Assembly: GCA_903909415.1 (NCBI GenBank)
Contig: CAIVVS010000126.1
Coordinates: 1 to 42,640 of the forward strand
Direction of reading: 5' to 3'
Length of the DNA stretch: 42,640 bases
Source of the DNA: an uncultured Pseudomonadota bacterium
GTDB taxonomy: Bacteria; Pseudomonadota; Gammaproteobacteria; Burkholderiales; SG8-39
Position numbers and translations under genes: made by a program. The notes under the pieces are model-generated. The model did no database searches and was not told the DNA's origin. It was given only the letters and a program-made list of their open reading frames with translations. This document shows, one piece after another, positions 29,806-38,610 of the stretch. Numbering within the stretch: the stretch's first letter is position 1; each line of letters opens with the position of its first letter.

Positions 29806-31434
29806 ATGGCCGGATTGTCCACGGCGGACCACGCGTCCGCCCGCGGTGCTGACGGGAGCCTGCGCGCCCCGCGCGTCACCATCCCGCGCGACTACAACGC
29901 CGCGCATGACCTGATACAGCGCAACCTCGCCGCAGGGCGTGGCGACAAGCTGGCCTTCATCGACGATGCGGGCAGCGTGACCTACGCGCAGCTCGCCGGG
30001 CGGGTTGACCGTGCGGCGAACGCGCTGCTGTCACTCGGGCTGCGACCCGAGGACCGCGTGATGCTCGCGCACCTCGACACCATCGACTGGGTCGCCGTGT
30101 TCCTGGGCGCGATCAAGGCCGGCATCTTGCCGATCGCGGTCAACACCCTGCTCACGCCAGCAGATTACGAATACATGCTGCGCGACAGCCGCGCCCGGGC
30201 GCTGGTGGTGTCCGACGCCCTGCTGCCGTCCTTCGCCGGGCTGCTGGCGCGCCGCGCATCCCTGCCGTCGCTGGAGCAGGTGATCGTCTCGGGCAAGCCC
30301 GCCGAAGGCCATGCCCACCTGCAGGCGCTGATGGCGGCTGCCGCACCGGAAGCCAGGGTCGCGCCCACCACCTGCGACGACGCCTGCTTCTGGCTGTACT
30401 CCTCCGGGTCGACCGGCAGCCCCAAGGGCACGGTGCACGTGCATGCGAGCCTGGTCCAGACAGCCGAGCTGTATGCGGTGCCGGTGCTGGGCATCAACGC
30501 ATCCGACGTGGTGTTCTCGGCAGCCAAGCTGTTCTTTGCCTACGGCCTGGGCAATGCGCTGACCTTCCCGATGGCGGTGGGCGCGACCGCGGTGCTGATG
30601 GCCGAGCGGCCGACGCCGGCCGCGGTGTTCCGCGTGCTGCGCCAGCACCGCCCGACCATCTTCTACGGCGTGCCCACGCTGTTCGCGGCGCTGCTGGCCT
30701 GGCCCGAGCTGCCCAGGCGCGGCGAGCTCGCATTGCGCGTCTGCACCTCGGCCGGCGAGGCGCTGCCCGAGCACATCGGCACGCGCTGGGACGAGGCGCT
30801 GGGCGTGGAGATCCTGGACGGCATCGGTTCAACCGAGATGCTGCACATCTTCATCTCCAACCGGCCGGGGCAGGTGCGTTACGGCACCACCGGCATGCCG
30901 GTGCCGGGCTATGAGATCCGCCTGGTCAACGAAGCTGGCGCCGAGGCGGCAGTGGGCGAGATCGGCGAGCTGCAGATCAACGGGCCGAGCAGCGCCGCGT
31001 ACTACTGGAACAACCGCGGGAAGACGCTCGCCACCTTCATCGGCCCGTGGACGCGGGCAGGGGACAAGTACTCGCGCGACGCCGACGGCTATTACACCTA
31101 TGCCGGGCGCTCGGATGACATGCTCAAGGTGGGCGGCATCTATGTGTCCCCCTTCGAGGTCGAGGCGGCGCTCGCCAGCCACCCGGCGGTGCTGGAGGCG
31201 GCGGTAGTGGGGTTGGAGGACGAGGACCGGCTCATCAAGCCCAAGGCCTTCGTGGTGCTGAAGCAGGGCATCGTGCCGGACGACACAGTTGCGGCCGAAC
31301 TGCAGGCGCACGTGAAGTCCAGCCTCGCGCCGTACAAGTACCCGCGCTGGGTGGAGTTCGTCACCGAGCTGCCGAAGACCGCGACCGGCAAGATCCAGCG
31401 CTTCCGCCTTCGTGCCGCGCGTGCGCCGGGGTAA
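29806..31434 (+). CDS. bclA: Benzoate-CoA ligase family enzyme
   Basis: A 542-residue ANL-superfamily enzyme activating an aromatic acid to its CoA thioester with ATP, the entry step of the box pathway. The AMP-binding motif YSSGSTGSPKGTVH is at residues 198-211. Other motifs are FSAAKLFFAYGLGNAL (characteristic of benzoate ligases), DGIGSTEMLHIFISN, GRSDDMLKVGGIYVSP and the C-terminal catalytic Lys in TATGKIQRF. The start ATG at 29806 follows an excellent AGGAGGAGGAG (29792-29802); the frame is open further upstream but overlaps the flavodoxin gene. Benzoate is the likely substrate given boxB/boxC next door; a substituted benzoate is also possible. Confidence 0.92.
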   Translation: MAGLSTADHASARGADGSLRAPRVTIPRDYNAAHDLIQRNLAAGRGDKLAFIDDAGSVTYAQLAGRVDRAANALLSLGLRPEDRVMLAHLDTIDWVAVFLGAIKAGILPIAVNTLLTPADYEYMLRDSRARALVVSDALLPSFAGLLARRASLPSLEQVIVSGKPAEGHAHLQALMAAAAPEARVAPTTCDDACFWLYSSGSTGSPKGTVHVHASLVQTAELYAVPVLGINASDVVFSAAKLFFAYGLGNALTFPMAVGATAVLMAERPTPAAVFRVLRQHRPTIFYGVPTLFAALLAWPELPRRGELALRVCTSAGEALPEHIGTRWDEALGVEILDGIGSTEMLHIFISNRPGQVRYGTTGMPVPGYEIRLVNEAGAEAAVGEIGELQINGPSSAAYYWNNRGKTLATFIGPWTRAGDKYSRDADGYYTYAGRSDDMLKVGGIYVSPFEVEAALASHPAVLEAAVVGLEDEDRLIKPKAFVVLKQGIVPDDTVAAELQAHVKSSLAPYKYPRWVEFVTELPKTATGKIQRFRLRAARAPG

Positions 31435-31480
31435 CATGCCGTGAACATCGCGGGCGCCGCCCGCCGGAGGCCGGAGCACC

Positions 31481-32467
31481 ATGTCGAAACTCGCCATCAG
31501 CGTCGCCTGCGCGGCCTATGACCGGACCTGGCCGCTGATCAGCGGCCGCGTGCCGATCGAAGGCTGCGACGCGAACTTCTTTCCCATCGACCCGTCCGAG
31601 GCCTTCGTGCGCGCCTACCGCACCCAGGACTTCGACGTCACCGAACTCTCGGCCAGCTCGCACATCCTGACCACCGCGCGCGGCGACGCGCCCTATATCG
31701 CGGTGCCGGCCTTCGTGTCGCGGCTGTTCCGGCATTCCTCTTTCTACATCCGCACCGACCGCGGCATCAAGACCGCGGCCGACCTGCGCGGGCGCAAGGT
31801 CGGCGTCACCGAGTACCAGATGACCGCCGGCCTGTGGGCGCGCGGCGTGCTGTCGGACGACTACGGCGTGCGCGCCCAGGACATCCAGTGGCGCAGCGGT
31901 GGCATGGACACGCCGGGGCTGGTCGAGCGCACGCCCATTACCCTGCACGGCGGCATCGACCTGCAGCCGATTCCCCCGGACCGCACGCTGTCGGAGATGC
32001 TGCTGTCGGGCGAGATCGACGCGATGATCGCGGCGCGCGCGCCGCGTCCCTTCCTCGACGGCGCACCCAACATCGGCCGGCTGTGGCCGGACTTCCGCGC
32101 CGCGGAGGAAGACTATTTCCGGCGCACCGGGCTGTTTCCCATCATGCATCTGGTGGGCATACGCCGGTCGCTGGTGGTGCAGCATCCCTGGCTTGCGCCC
32201 AGCGTGCTCAAGGCCTTCACCCAGGCCAAGCGCATCGCGCTCGACGAGATGGCGGACGTCGGCATCAGCCGCGCCAGCCTGCCATGGCTGCCCTCGGACG
32301 TGGCGCAGGCCAAGGCGGTGATGGGGCCGGACATCTGGCCCTACGGCTATCCCGCCAACCGCAAGGCGGTGGACGCGATGCTGCGCTGGTCCCACGAGCA
32401 GGGGCTGTCACACCGGTTCGTATCACCCGAAGAACTGTTCGCGCCCGGCACCTTGCAGGACCTCTGA
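31481..32467 (+). CDS. NMT1-fold protein resembling 4,5-dihydroxyphthalate decarboxylase
   Basis: A 328-residue protein with a periplasmic-binding-protein (NMT1/THI5) fold and no visible signal peptide, of the group commonly annotated 4,5-dihydroxyphthalate decarboxylase. Features: ISVACAAYDRTWPLISGRV, FDVTELSASSHILTTARGD, LRGRKVGVTEYQMTAGLWARG, RTLSEMLLSGEIDAMIAARAP and FPIMHLVGIRRSLV. GGAG lies before the start. It may be a cytoplasmic decarboxylase or ligand sensor for an aromatic carboxylate; the sequence does not decide. It is in line with the ligase (46 bases) and the Bug receptor (31 bases). Confidence 0.78.
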   Translation: MSKLAISVACAAYDRTWPLISGRVPIEGCDANFFPIDPSEAFVRAYRTQDFDVTELSASSHILTTARGDAPYIAVPAFVSRLFRHSSFYIRTDRGIKTAADLRGRKVGVTEYQMTAGLWARGVLSDDYGVRAQDIQWRSGGMDTPGLVERTPITLHGGIDLQPIPPDRTLSEMLLSGEIDAMIAARAPRPFLDGAPNIGRLWPDFRAAEEDYFRRTGLFPIMHLVGIRRSLVVQHPWLAPSVLKAFTQAKRIALDEMADVGISRASLPWLPSDVAQAKAVMGPDIWPYGYPANRKAVDAMLRWSHEQGLSHRFVSPEELFAPGTLQDL

Positions 32468-32498
32468 ACCCGCGTTGAACGCCGAAGGGGAGATACCC

Positions 32499-33479
32499 AT
32501 GCGCCACACCCGCCGCATCCTTGCAGGCGCTCTTGCGTGCACCGTCCTCGCGCTCGCCTCGGGCGCGGCGGCCGCGCAGGCCTTTCCGTCCAAGCCGATC
32601 AAGTTCATCAACCCGTTCTCGCCCGGCGGGTCCTCGGACACGCTGGCGCGCACCATCGGCCAGCCCATGTCCGAGCGCCTCGGCCAGCCGGTGCTGGTGG
32701 AAAGCCGTACCGGCGCGGGCGGCAACATCGGCGCCGACGCGGTGGCCAAGGCCGCACCCGACGGCTATACGCTGCTGATGGCAACCGCCACCTTCCCGGT
32801 GGCGGTGCACCTGTACCGCAAGCTGAGCTACGACCTGCAGCGCGACCTGGCGCCGGTCACGCTGATCGGCGGAACCAGCATGGTGCTGGTGACCCATCCT
32901 TCGTTCGCCGCGAAGACGGTAGCGGAACTGGTGGCGATGGCCAAGGGCAAGCCGGGCGAGGTGACCTATGCGTCGCCGGGCCTGGGCACGCTCAACCACC
33001 TGGACATGGAACTGTTCGCCGCGCAGATGGGCATCGCGATGCGCCACATCCCTTACCGCTCCAGCCCGCTGGCGATGAACGACGTGATGGCCGGCCACGT
33101 GCCGGTGTTCCTGGACTTCATCACCACCGGCGCTCCGCAGGTCCGCGCCGGCAAGGTGCGCGCGCTGGCGACCACCGGCCGCGCGCGCTCGCCGCAACTG
33201 CCCGATGTGCCGACCATGATCGAGGCGGGCGTGCCCGACTTCGAGGCACAGGCCTGGTTCGGCGTGTTCGCGCCGGCCGGCACGCCTAGGCCTGTGGTCA
33301 ACCGGCTGCACGCGGAAATGGCGGCGGCGCTGGCGCTGCCCGCGGTGCGCGAGCGCCTGGGCGCGTTGGGCGTGGACATAGGCGTGGGCGACCCGGAGCA
33401 ACTCGGCGCGCTCGTGAAGGCCGACGTGGAGAAGTGGCGCGTCGTGATCCAGAAGGCCGGCATCGCCCAGGTCGATTGA
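32499..33479 (+). CDS. Bug/TctC-family periplasmic solute receptor
   Basis: A 326-residue periplasmic binding protein of the tripartite tricarboxylate receptor family. The signal peptide (about residues 1-26, MRHTRRILAGALACTVLALA then SGAAAAQA) is followed by the family start FPSKPIKFINPFSPGGSSDTLAR. GNIGADAVAKAAPDGYTLL and ATTGRARSPQLPDVPTMIEAG are also present. The start at 32499 follows AGGGGAG. No TctA or TctB is nearby, so it may work with remote membrane subunits or as a sensor. The context suggests an aromatic or cyclic carboxylate ligand. Confidence 0.9.
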   Translation: MRHTRRILAGALACTVLALASGAAAAQAFPSKPIKFINPFSPGGSSDTLARTIGQPMSERLGQPVLVESRTGAGGNIGADAVAKAAPDGYTLLMATATFPVAVHLYRKLSYDLQRDLAPVTLIGGTSMVLVTHPSFAAKTVAELVAMAKGKPGEVTYASPGLGTLNHLDMELFAAQMGIAMRHIPYRSSPLAMNDVMAGHVPVFLDFITTGAPQVRAGKVRALATTGRARSPQLPDVPTMIEAGVPDFEAQAWFGVFAPAGTPRPVVNRLHAEMAAALALPAVRERLGALGVDIGVGDPEQLGALVKADVEKWRVVIQKAGIAQVD

Positions 33480-33495
33480 AACAGGAGAGGACAGG

Positions 33496-33807
33496 ATGAT
33501 CATCGCCATCGTGCAGTTCCCCATGCCCGCCGGGCTCGCTCCCGACGTGGTGCGCGAGCGTTTCGCCGAATCCGTGCCGCGCTTCCAGGGCCTGCCCGGC
33601 CTGCTGCGCAAGAACTACCTCTACGACCCCAAGGCTGGCACCGGCGGCGGCGCCTACCTGTGGGAGAGCCGCGCGGTGGCCGAGGCCTACTACAACGAGG
33701 CCTGGCGCGAGCGCATGGGCAAGATGCTGGGCAGTGTGCCCAGCGTGACCTACTTCGATTCCCCGGTGCAGGTGGACAACACCGTGCCGGCACCGCGACC
33801 GGCCTGA
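33496..33807 (+). CDS. YdhR-like ferredoxin-fold protein (putative monooxygenase type)
   Basis: A 103-residue soluble protein with the pattern of dimeric alpha/beta-barrel YdhR-type proteins: IIAIVQFPMPAGLAPDVVRE, FQGLPGLLRKNYLYD, GGAYLWESRAVAEAYYNEAW and VTYFDSPVQVDN. Members are annotated as putative monooxygenases but activity is generally unproven. It follows the Bug receptor gene after 16 bases with ACAGGAGAGGACAGG upstream, so it is in the same transcript. Confidence 0.8.
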   Translation: MIIAIVQFPMPAGLAPDVVRERFAESVPRFQGLPGLLRKNYLYDPKAGTGGGAYLWESRAVAEAYYNEAWRERMGKMLGSVPSVTYFDSPVQVDNTVPAPRPA

Positions 33808-33819
33808 GCCGGGCACGGC

Positions 33820-33825
33820 TACAAT
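33820..33825 (+). promoter_or_regulatory. Possible -10 box before the ABC importer receptor gene
   Basis: TACAAT in a short AT-richer patch 48 bases before the receptor ATG, without a convincing -35 hexamer. It could allow separate expression of the importer; alternatively the whole block is one transcript. Confidence 0.3.
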
Positions 33826-33872
33826 TCACGCGTTCCCAGATTTCCAGCCCCACTCGCCCCAGGAGCCCGACC

Positions 33873-35087
33873 ATGAAACCCGTTCCCCAGTTCGCACGCC
33901 GTGACTTCATCAAGGCCGCCTCGGCCACTGCCGCAGGCCTGTCGCTGCCGGTCATCTCGCAGCAGGCGCGCGCGCAGGGCGCCAAGCTCAAGGTCGGCCT
34001 GATGCTGCCCTACACCGGCACCTTCGCGCCGCTGGGCATCGCCATCGAGAACGGCTTCCGGCTCGCGCTGGCCGAGACCGGCGGCAAGTTCGCCGGGCGC
34101 GAGGTCGAGTTCTCAAAGGTGGACGATGAATCCGATCCGTCCAAGGCGACCGACAACATCAACCGCCTGGTGACGCGCGACAAGGTCGACATGGTGCTGG
34201 GCACAGTGCACTCCGGGGTGGCCGCGGCCATGATCCGCGTCACCAAGGAAGCCGGCGTGCTGCACATGATCCCGAACGCGGGCCTGGCGCCGGCGACCGG
34301 CCCGCTGTGCGCGCCCAACATCGTGCGCACCTCGTTCTCCAACTGGCAGTCGGGCTACGGCATGGGCGTGGTGATGGCCAAGCGCCCGGCGGTGAAGAAC
34401 GTGGTGACGCTGGCCTGGCGCTATGCGGCGGGCGAGGAGTTCGTCAAGGGCTTCAAGGATGCGTACCTGAAGGGCGGCGGCAAGATCGCCAAGGAACTGT
34501 GGATCCCGTTCCCGAACGTGGAGTTCCAGGCGCTGCTGACCGAGATCGCAGCCGCCAAGCCGGACGCGGTGTACGCCTTCTTCGCTGGCGCCGGCGCGGC
34601 CAAGTTCCTGCGCGACTACGCGCAGGCCGGCCTGTCCAAGACCATCCCGCTGGTCGGCCCGGGCTTCCTGACCGACGGCGTGCTGGAAGCGGTGGGCAGC
34701 TCGGCGCAGGGCGTGGAGACGGTGATGCACTATGCCGACGGCCTGAACACCAAGCGCGACAACGAGTTCCGCCTGGCCTACGCCAAGACCTTCAAGATGC
34801 AGCCTGACGCCTACGCGGTGGCTGGCTACGACTCCGGCCTGCTGCTGAACGCCGCGCTCAAGGCGGTGGGCGGGGACCTGGGCAAGAAGAAGGACCTGTA
34901 CGCGGCCCTGCACAAGGTGAAGATCGACAGCCCGCGCGGACCCTGGGCCCTGTCGCGCGCGAACAACCCGATCCAGGACCATTACCTGCGCAAGGTCATC
35001 GGTACCGAGAACAAGAACCAGGGCATCGCGGTCAAGGCGCTGGACGACGATCCGCAGCAGATCGCGCTGTGCAAGATGCCGGCTTGA
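33873..35087 (+). CDS. LivK-type ABC substrate-binding protein with Tat-like signal
   Basis: A 404-residue type I periplasmic binding protein of the branched-chain-amino-acid/aromatic acid class. The signal reads FARRDFIKAASATAAGLSLP, a twin-arginine-type motif followed by a hydrophobic stretch and cleavage near QARAQG. The mature part has LKVGLMLPYTGTFAPLG, DDESDPSKATDNINRLVT and AVAGYDSGLLLNAA. It is the first gene of a K-H-M-G-F importer set next to benzoate-CoA ligase, so benzoate or a related aromatic acid is the likely cargo (inference). Confidence 0.92.
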   Translation: MKPVPQFARRDFIKAASATAAGLSLPVISQQARAQGAKLKVGLMLPYTGTFAPLGIAIENGFRLALAETGGKFAGREVEFSKVDDESDPSKATDNINRLVTRDKVDMVLGTVHSGVAAAMIRVTKEAGVLHMIPNAGLAPATGPLCAPNIVRTSFSNWQSGYGMGVVMAKRPAVKNVVTLAWRYAAGEEFVKGFKDAYLKGGGKIAKELWIPFPNVEFQALLTEIAAAKPDAVYAFFAGAGAAKFLRDYAQAGLSKTIPLVGPGFLTDGVLEAVGSSAQGVETVMHYADGLNTKRDNEFRLAYAKTFKMQPDAYAVAGYDSGLLLNAALKAVGGDLGKKKDLYAALHKVKIDSPRGPWALSRANNPIQDHYLRKVIGTENKNQGIAVKALDDDPQQIALCKMPA

Positions 35088-35132
35088 TGGCGTGACCTGA
35101 GCGCCAGACCGGCACGCTTCCTGCATGACCGA

Positions 35133-35165
35133 GCCGGCGGCCGACGGGCCGCCGGTGTCGTTTTT
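35133..35165 (+). terminator. Intra-operon terminator/attenuator between receptor and permease genes
   Basis: A perfect 9-bp stem CCGGCGGCC/GGCCGCCGG with loop GACG, then TGTCGTTTTT. It lies 46 bases after the receptor stop and 27 before the permease start. Partial termination here would make the binding protein more abundant than the membrane parts. Confidence 0.75.
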
Positions 35166-35191
35166 GCGGGACTGCCGCACGGATTTCCCCG

Positions 35192-36088
35192 ATGGACTTC
35201 AATACCTTCCTGATCCAGCTGCTCAACGGCGTGCAGTACGGGCTGCTGCTGTTCCTGGTCGCCAGTGGCCTGACGCTGGTGTTCGGCATCATGGGCATCA
35301 TCAACGTCGCCCACGGCAGCTTCTACATGCTGGGCGCCTACATGGCCTGGTCGCTGACCGGCAAGCTGGGCGCGTTCTGGCTGGCGCTGCTGGTGGCCAT
35401 CCCGCTGTCCGTCCTGATCGGCCTGGCGCTGGAGTGGCTGCTGATCCGCCACCTCTATGCGCGCGACCACCTCTACCAGGTGCTGCTCACCTACGGCCTG
35501 ATCCTGATGTTCGAGGAGACGCGCAGCCTGCTGTGGGGCGATGACGTGCGCGGCATCGAGATCCCGGCCATGCTCAACCTGTCCATCCCGCTCACCGAGA
35601 CCCTGTCCTACCCGGTGTACCGGCTGGCCATCTCCACCGTCTGCCTGCTGGTGGCGGGGCTGATGTACCTGGTGATCCAGAAGACGCGCCTGGGCATGAC
35701 CATCCGCGCCGGCAGCGTGAACCGCGAGATGGTGCAGTCCCTGGGCATCGACATCCAGTTGGTCTACCGGGTGGTGTTCGCCATGGGCATCTCGCTGGCG
35801 GCGCTGGCGGGCATGATCGCGGCGCCCGTGTCCTCGGTGTTCCCGGGCATGGGCAACCAGGTGCTGATCATGTGCTTCGTGGTGGTGGTGATAGGCGGCA
35901 TGGGCTCGATCAAGGGCGCGATGGTGGCCTCGCTGCTGATCGGGCTGGTGGACACCTTCGGGAAGGTGGTGCACCTGGAACTGGGCGGGGTGAAGCTGCT
36001 GCCCGAGCTGTCCTCGATGGCGGTGTATCTGCTGATGGCGGTGGTGCTGCTGTGGCGACCGGACGGGCTGTTCGGGAGGCGGACATGA
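35192..36088 (+). CDS. LivH-type ABC permease
   Basis: A 298-residue inner-membrane permease of the branched-chain-amino-acid ABC class with about eight hydrophobic helices. It has family segments LNGVQYGLLLFLVASGLTLVF, GIMGIINVAHGSFYMLGAY and FVVVVIGGMGSIKGAMVASL. It overlaps the next gene by 4 bases (ATGA). Cargo is judged from context (aromatic acid). Confidence 0.93.
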   Translation: MDFNTFLIQLLNGVQYGLLLFLVASGLTLVFGIMGIINVAHGSFYMLGAYMAWSLTGKLGAFWLALLVAIPLSVLIGLALEWLLIRHLYARDHLYQVLLTYGLILMFEETRSLLWGDDVRGIEIPAMLNLSIPLTETLSYPVYRLAISTVCLLVAGLMYLVIQKTRLGMTIRAGSVNREMVQSLGIDIQLVYRVVFAMGISLAALAGMIAAPVSSVFPGMGNQVLIMCFVVVVIGGMGSIKGAMVASLLIGLVDTFGKVVHLELGGVKLLPELSSMAVYLLMAVVLLWRPDGLFGRRT

Positions 36089-37077
36089 GCGCGCGGCAGG
36101 ACGGCGCGCCGGTTCCCGCGCTGACCGGGCCGCGCATCGCGACCTACGCGGTGCTGGTGCTCGCGCTGGCGGCGATCCCGTTCTTCACCGAGAAGTTCTA
36201 CGTGCAGTTCTTCGCCAAGATCCTGATCATGGCGATTCTGGCGATGAGCCTGGACCTGCTGCTGGGCTACACCGGGCTGGTGTCCTTCGGCCATGCGGCC
36301 TTCTACGGCGTCGCGGCCTACGTGCTGGCGATGATGACACCGCAGTACCAGGCGGCCAGTTTCTGGCTGTCGTTCCCGGCGGCGGTGGCGGTGGCGGCGC
36401 TGGCGGCGCTGGTGATCGGCTTTTTCGTGGTCCGTACCCACGGCATCTACTTCATCATGGTGACGCTGGCCTTCGCGCAGATGCTGTTCTTCCTGTTCCA
36501 CGACACCAAGATCGCCGGCGGCAACGACGGCATCTACATCGACGTGCGCCCGGATGCCTCCATCGGCGGCTGGAAGCCGATCAACCTGGATGACCACAAC
36601 CAGGTGTACTTCCTGGTGCTGGCGGCCTTCGTGTTCGTGTTCCTCGCGCTGCGCGTGCTGCTGCGTTCGCACTTCGGCCACGTGCTGGCCGGCATACGTG
36701 TCAACGAGCACCGCATGAAGTCGCTCGGCTACGCGACCTTCCGCTACAAACTGGTGTGCTTCGTGATCGCCGGCGCGCTGGCCGGCATCGCCGGTTACCT
36801 GTCGGCGGTGCAGTTCGGCGTGGTGAACCCGGAGTTCATGGGCTGGCACCTGTCGGCGGCGGTGATGATGATGGTCATCCTGGGCGGCATGGGCACGCTC
36901 ACCGGCCCGGTGCTGGGTGCGGTGGTGTGGATGCTGCTGGAGCACGAGTTCCAGGACCTGACCAAGCACTGGCAGCTGCTGATGGGCGGCTTCATCGTGC
37001 TGGCGACGTTGTTCCTGCCGCAGGGCATCATGGGCCTGGTCGCGAAGGCGGGCAGGCTGTGGGGCAGGGACCGGTGA
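36085..37077 (+). CDS. LivM-type ABC permease
   Basis: A 330-residue second permease of the importer. The multi-helix protein has the signatures AMSLDLLLGYTGLVSFGHAA, FFVVRTHGIYFIMVTLAFAQ and MMMVILGGMGTLTGPVLGA. The start ATG at 36085 overlaps the previous stop; its own stop overlaps the GTG of the next gene. Confidence 0.93.
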   Translation: MSARQDGAPVPALTGPRIATYAVLVLALAAIPFFTEKFYVQFFAKILIMAILAMSLDLLLGYTGLVSFGHAAFYGVAAYVLAMMTPQYQAASFWLSFPAAVAVAALAALVIGFFVVRTHGIYFIMVTLAFAQMLFFLFHDTKIAGGNDGIYIDVRPDASIGGWKPINLDDHNQVYFLVLAAFVFVFLALRVLLRSHFGHVLAGIRVNEHRMKSLGYATFRYKLVCFVIAGALAGIAGYLSAVQFGVVNPEFMGWHLSAAVMMMVILGGMGTLTGPVLGAVVWMLLEHEFQDLTKHWQLLMGGFIVLATLFLPQGIMGLVAKAGRLWGRDR

Positions 37078-37862
37078 GCACGCCCGTGAATCCCGCCCCG
37101 AACCCCGCCCCCGCGCTGGAAGTGCGCGCGCTGTCGCGCAGTTTCGGGGGCCTGCGCGCGGTGAACGACGTATCGCTCTCCTGCGAGACGGGCAAGGTAC
37201 ACGCGGTGATCGGCCCGAACGGCGCGGGCAAGTCCACCCTGGTGAACCTGCTGTCGGGGGACCTGCCGCCGTCCGCCGGGCAGGTGCTGCTGTTCGGCAA
37301 GGACGTGACCGCGCTCGCGCCGCACCAGCGCTCGCTGCGCGGCATGGGCCGCAGCTACCAGAAGACCAACGTGTTCCTGCCGTTCTCGGTGTTCGAGAAC
37401 TGCCGCCTGGCGGCCCAGTCGCGCATCGGCAGTTCCATGCGCTTTTTCCGCGCGGCGCTGTCCAACCGCGCGGTGAACGAGGCGGCGGAGCGCGCCATCG
37501 GCGCCGCAGGCCTCGACGGACGTGCCGGCGCCACGGTGTCGGCGCTGTCCCACGGCGAGCAGCGCCAGGTGGAGATCGCGATGGCGCTGGCCACCGACCC
37601 GAAGGTACTGCTGCTGGACGAGCCGCTGGCGGGCATGGGCGCGGAGGAATCCGCCGGCATCGTGGACCTGCTGCGCCGCCTGGTGCCGGCGCACGCCATC
37701 CTGCTGGTGGAGCACGACATGGACGCGGTGTTCGCCGTGGCGGACCAGCTCACCGTGATGGTCAACGGCAACGTGCTCGAATCGGGCCCGCCCGAGGCGA
37801 TACGCGCCAGCAGCAAGGTGCAGGAAGCCTACCTCGGTGGCGACGAGGTGCTGCATGAGTGA
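37074..37862 (+). CDS. LivG-type ABC ATPase
   Basis: A 262-residue cytoplasmic ATPase of the importer. Walker A GPNGAGKST is at residues 47-55, the signature-like LSHGEQRQVEIA replaces the usual LSxGxQ, Walker B is VLLLDEP and the switch His is in LLVEHDMD. The start GTG 37074 overlaps the livM stop (GTGA), and GGGA lies upstream; GTG 37086 is an alternative. The first 13 residues are Pro-rich. Confidence 0.92.
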   Translation: MSTPVNPAPNPAPALEVRALSRSFGGLRAVNDVSLSCETGKVHAVIGPNGAGKSTLVNLLSGDLPPSAGQVLLFGKDVTALAPHQRSLRGMGRSYQKTNVFLPFSVFENCRLAAQSRIGSSMRFFRAALSNRAVNEAAERAIGAAGLDGRAGATVSALSHGEQRQVEIAMALATDPKVLLLDEPLAGMGAEESAGIVDLLRRLVPAHAILLVEHDMDAVFAVADQLTVMVNGNVLESGPPEAIRASSKVQEAYLGGDEVLHE

Positions 37863-38610
37863 GGCCACCGTGGTGCCGCCCGCATCCGTGGAGGTGCTGC
37901 TCGAAGCCCGTGGCATCCACGCCTACTACGGCGCCAGCCACGTCCTGCACGGCGTGGACCTGGTGGTTCGCCGGGGCGAGACCATCGGCCTGATGGGCCG
38001 CAACGGCATGGGCAAGTCCACGCTGTTGCGCAGCGTGCTCGGCCTGATGCCCGACCGTGACAAGGCGGTGCAGGGCCGGGTGGTGGTCAAGGGCGCGGAC
38101 ATGACGCGCGCCAGGCCGCATGCGATCGCGCGCGCCGGCATCGCCTATGTCCCCGAGGGACGCGGCATCTTCCCGACCCTGACCGTGCGCGAGAACCTGG
38201 TGATGGCGGCGCGCGCCGGCTGCGACGGCCGGCGCGACTGGACCTACGAGCGCATCCTCGAGACCTTCCCGCGCCTGTCCGAGCGGCTGGGACACATGGG
38301 CAACCAGCTGTCCGGCGGCGAGCAGCAGATGCTCACCATCGGCCGCGCGCTGATGACCAACCCCGACCTGCTGATCCTGGACGAGGCCACCGAGGGCCTG
38401 GCGCCGCTGATCGCGCGCGAGATCTGGCGCATCGTGCGCCGCATCCGCGAGGCCGGCATCGCCACCATCATCGTCGACAAGAACTTCGGCGCGGTGTCGG
38501 CCATAGCCGACCGCGCGCAGATCCTGGTCAAGGGCGCGACGGTGTTCGACGGTACGGCCGACGCGCTGCGCGCCCAGCCGGAACTGCACCAGAAGTACCT
38601 GGGCGTCTAG
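37855..38610 (+). CDS. LivF-type ABC ATPase
   Basis: A 251-residue second ATPase. It has Walker A GRNGMGKST at residues 48-56, IAYVPEGRGIFPTLTVREN, signature LSGGEQQML and Walker B DLLILDEATEGLAP. ATG at 37855 overlaps the livG end by 8 bases. Its TAG stop overlaps the opposite-strand stop of the lipoprotein gene (CTAG), so transcription of the two is tightly convergent. Confidence 0.93.
   Translation: MSEATVVPPASVEVLLEARGIHAYYGASHVLHGVDLVVRRGETIGLMGRNGMGKSTLLRSVLGLMPDRDKAVQGRVVVKGADMTRARPHAIARAGIAYVPEGRGIFPTLTVRENLVMAARAGCDGRRDWTYERILETFPRLSERLGHMGNQLSGGEQQMLTIGRALMTNPDLLILDEATEGLAPLIAREIWRIVRRIREAGIATIIVDKNFGAVSAIADRAQILVKGATVFDGTADALRAQPELHQKYLGV

Noticed and set aside
31450..31464. GCGGGC/GCCCGC hairpin between the ligase and the NMT1-like gene as terminator
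   Set aside because: No T-run, and it sits just before a strong Shine-Dalgarno sequence within an apparent operon.
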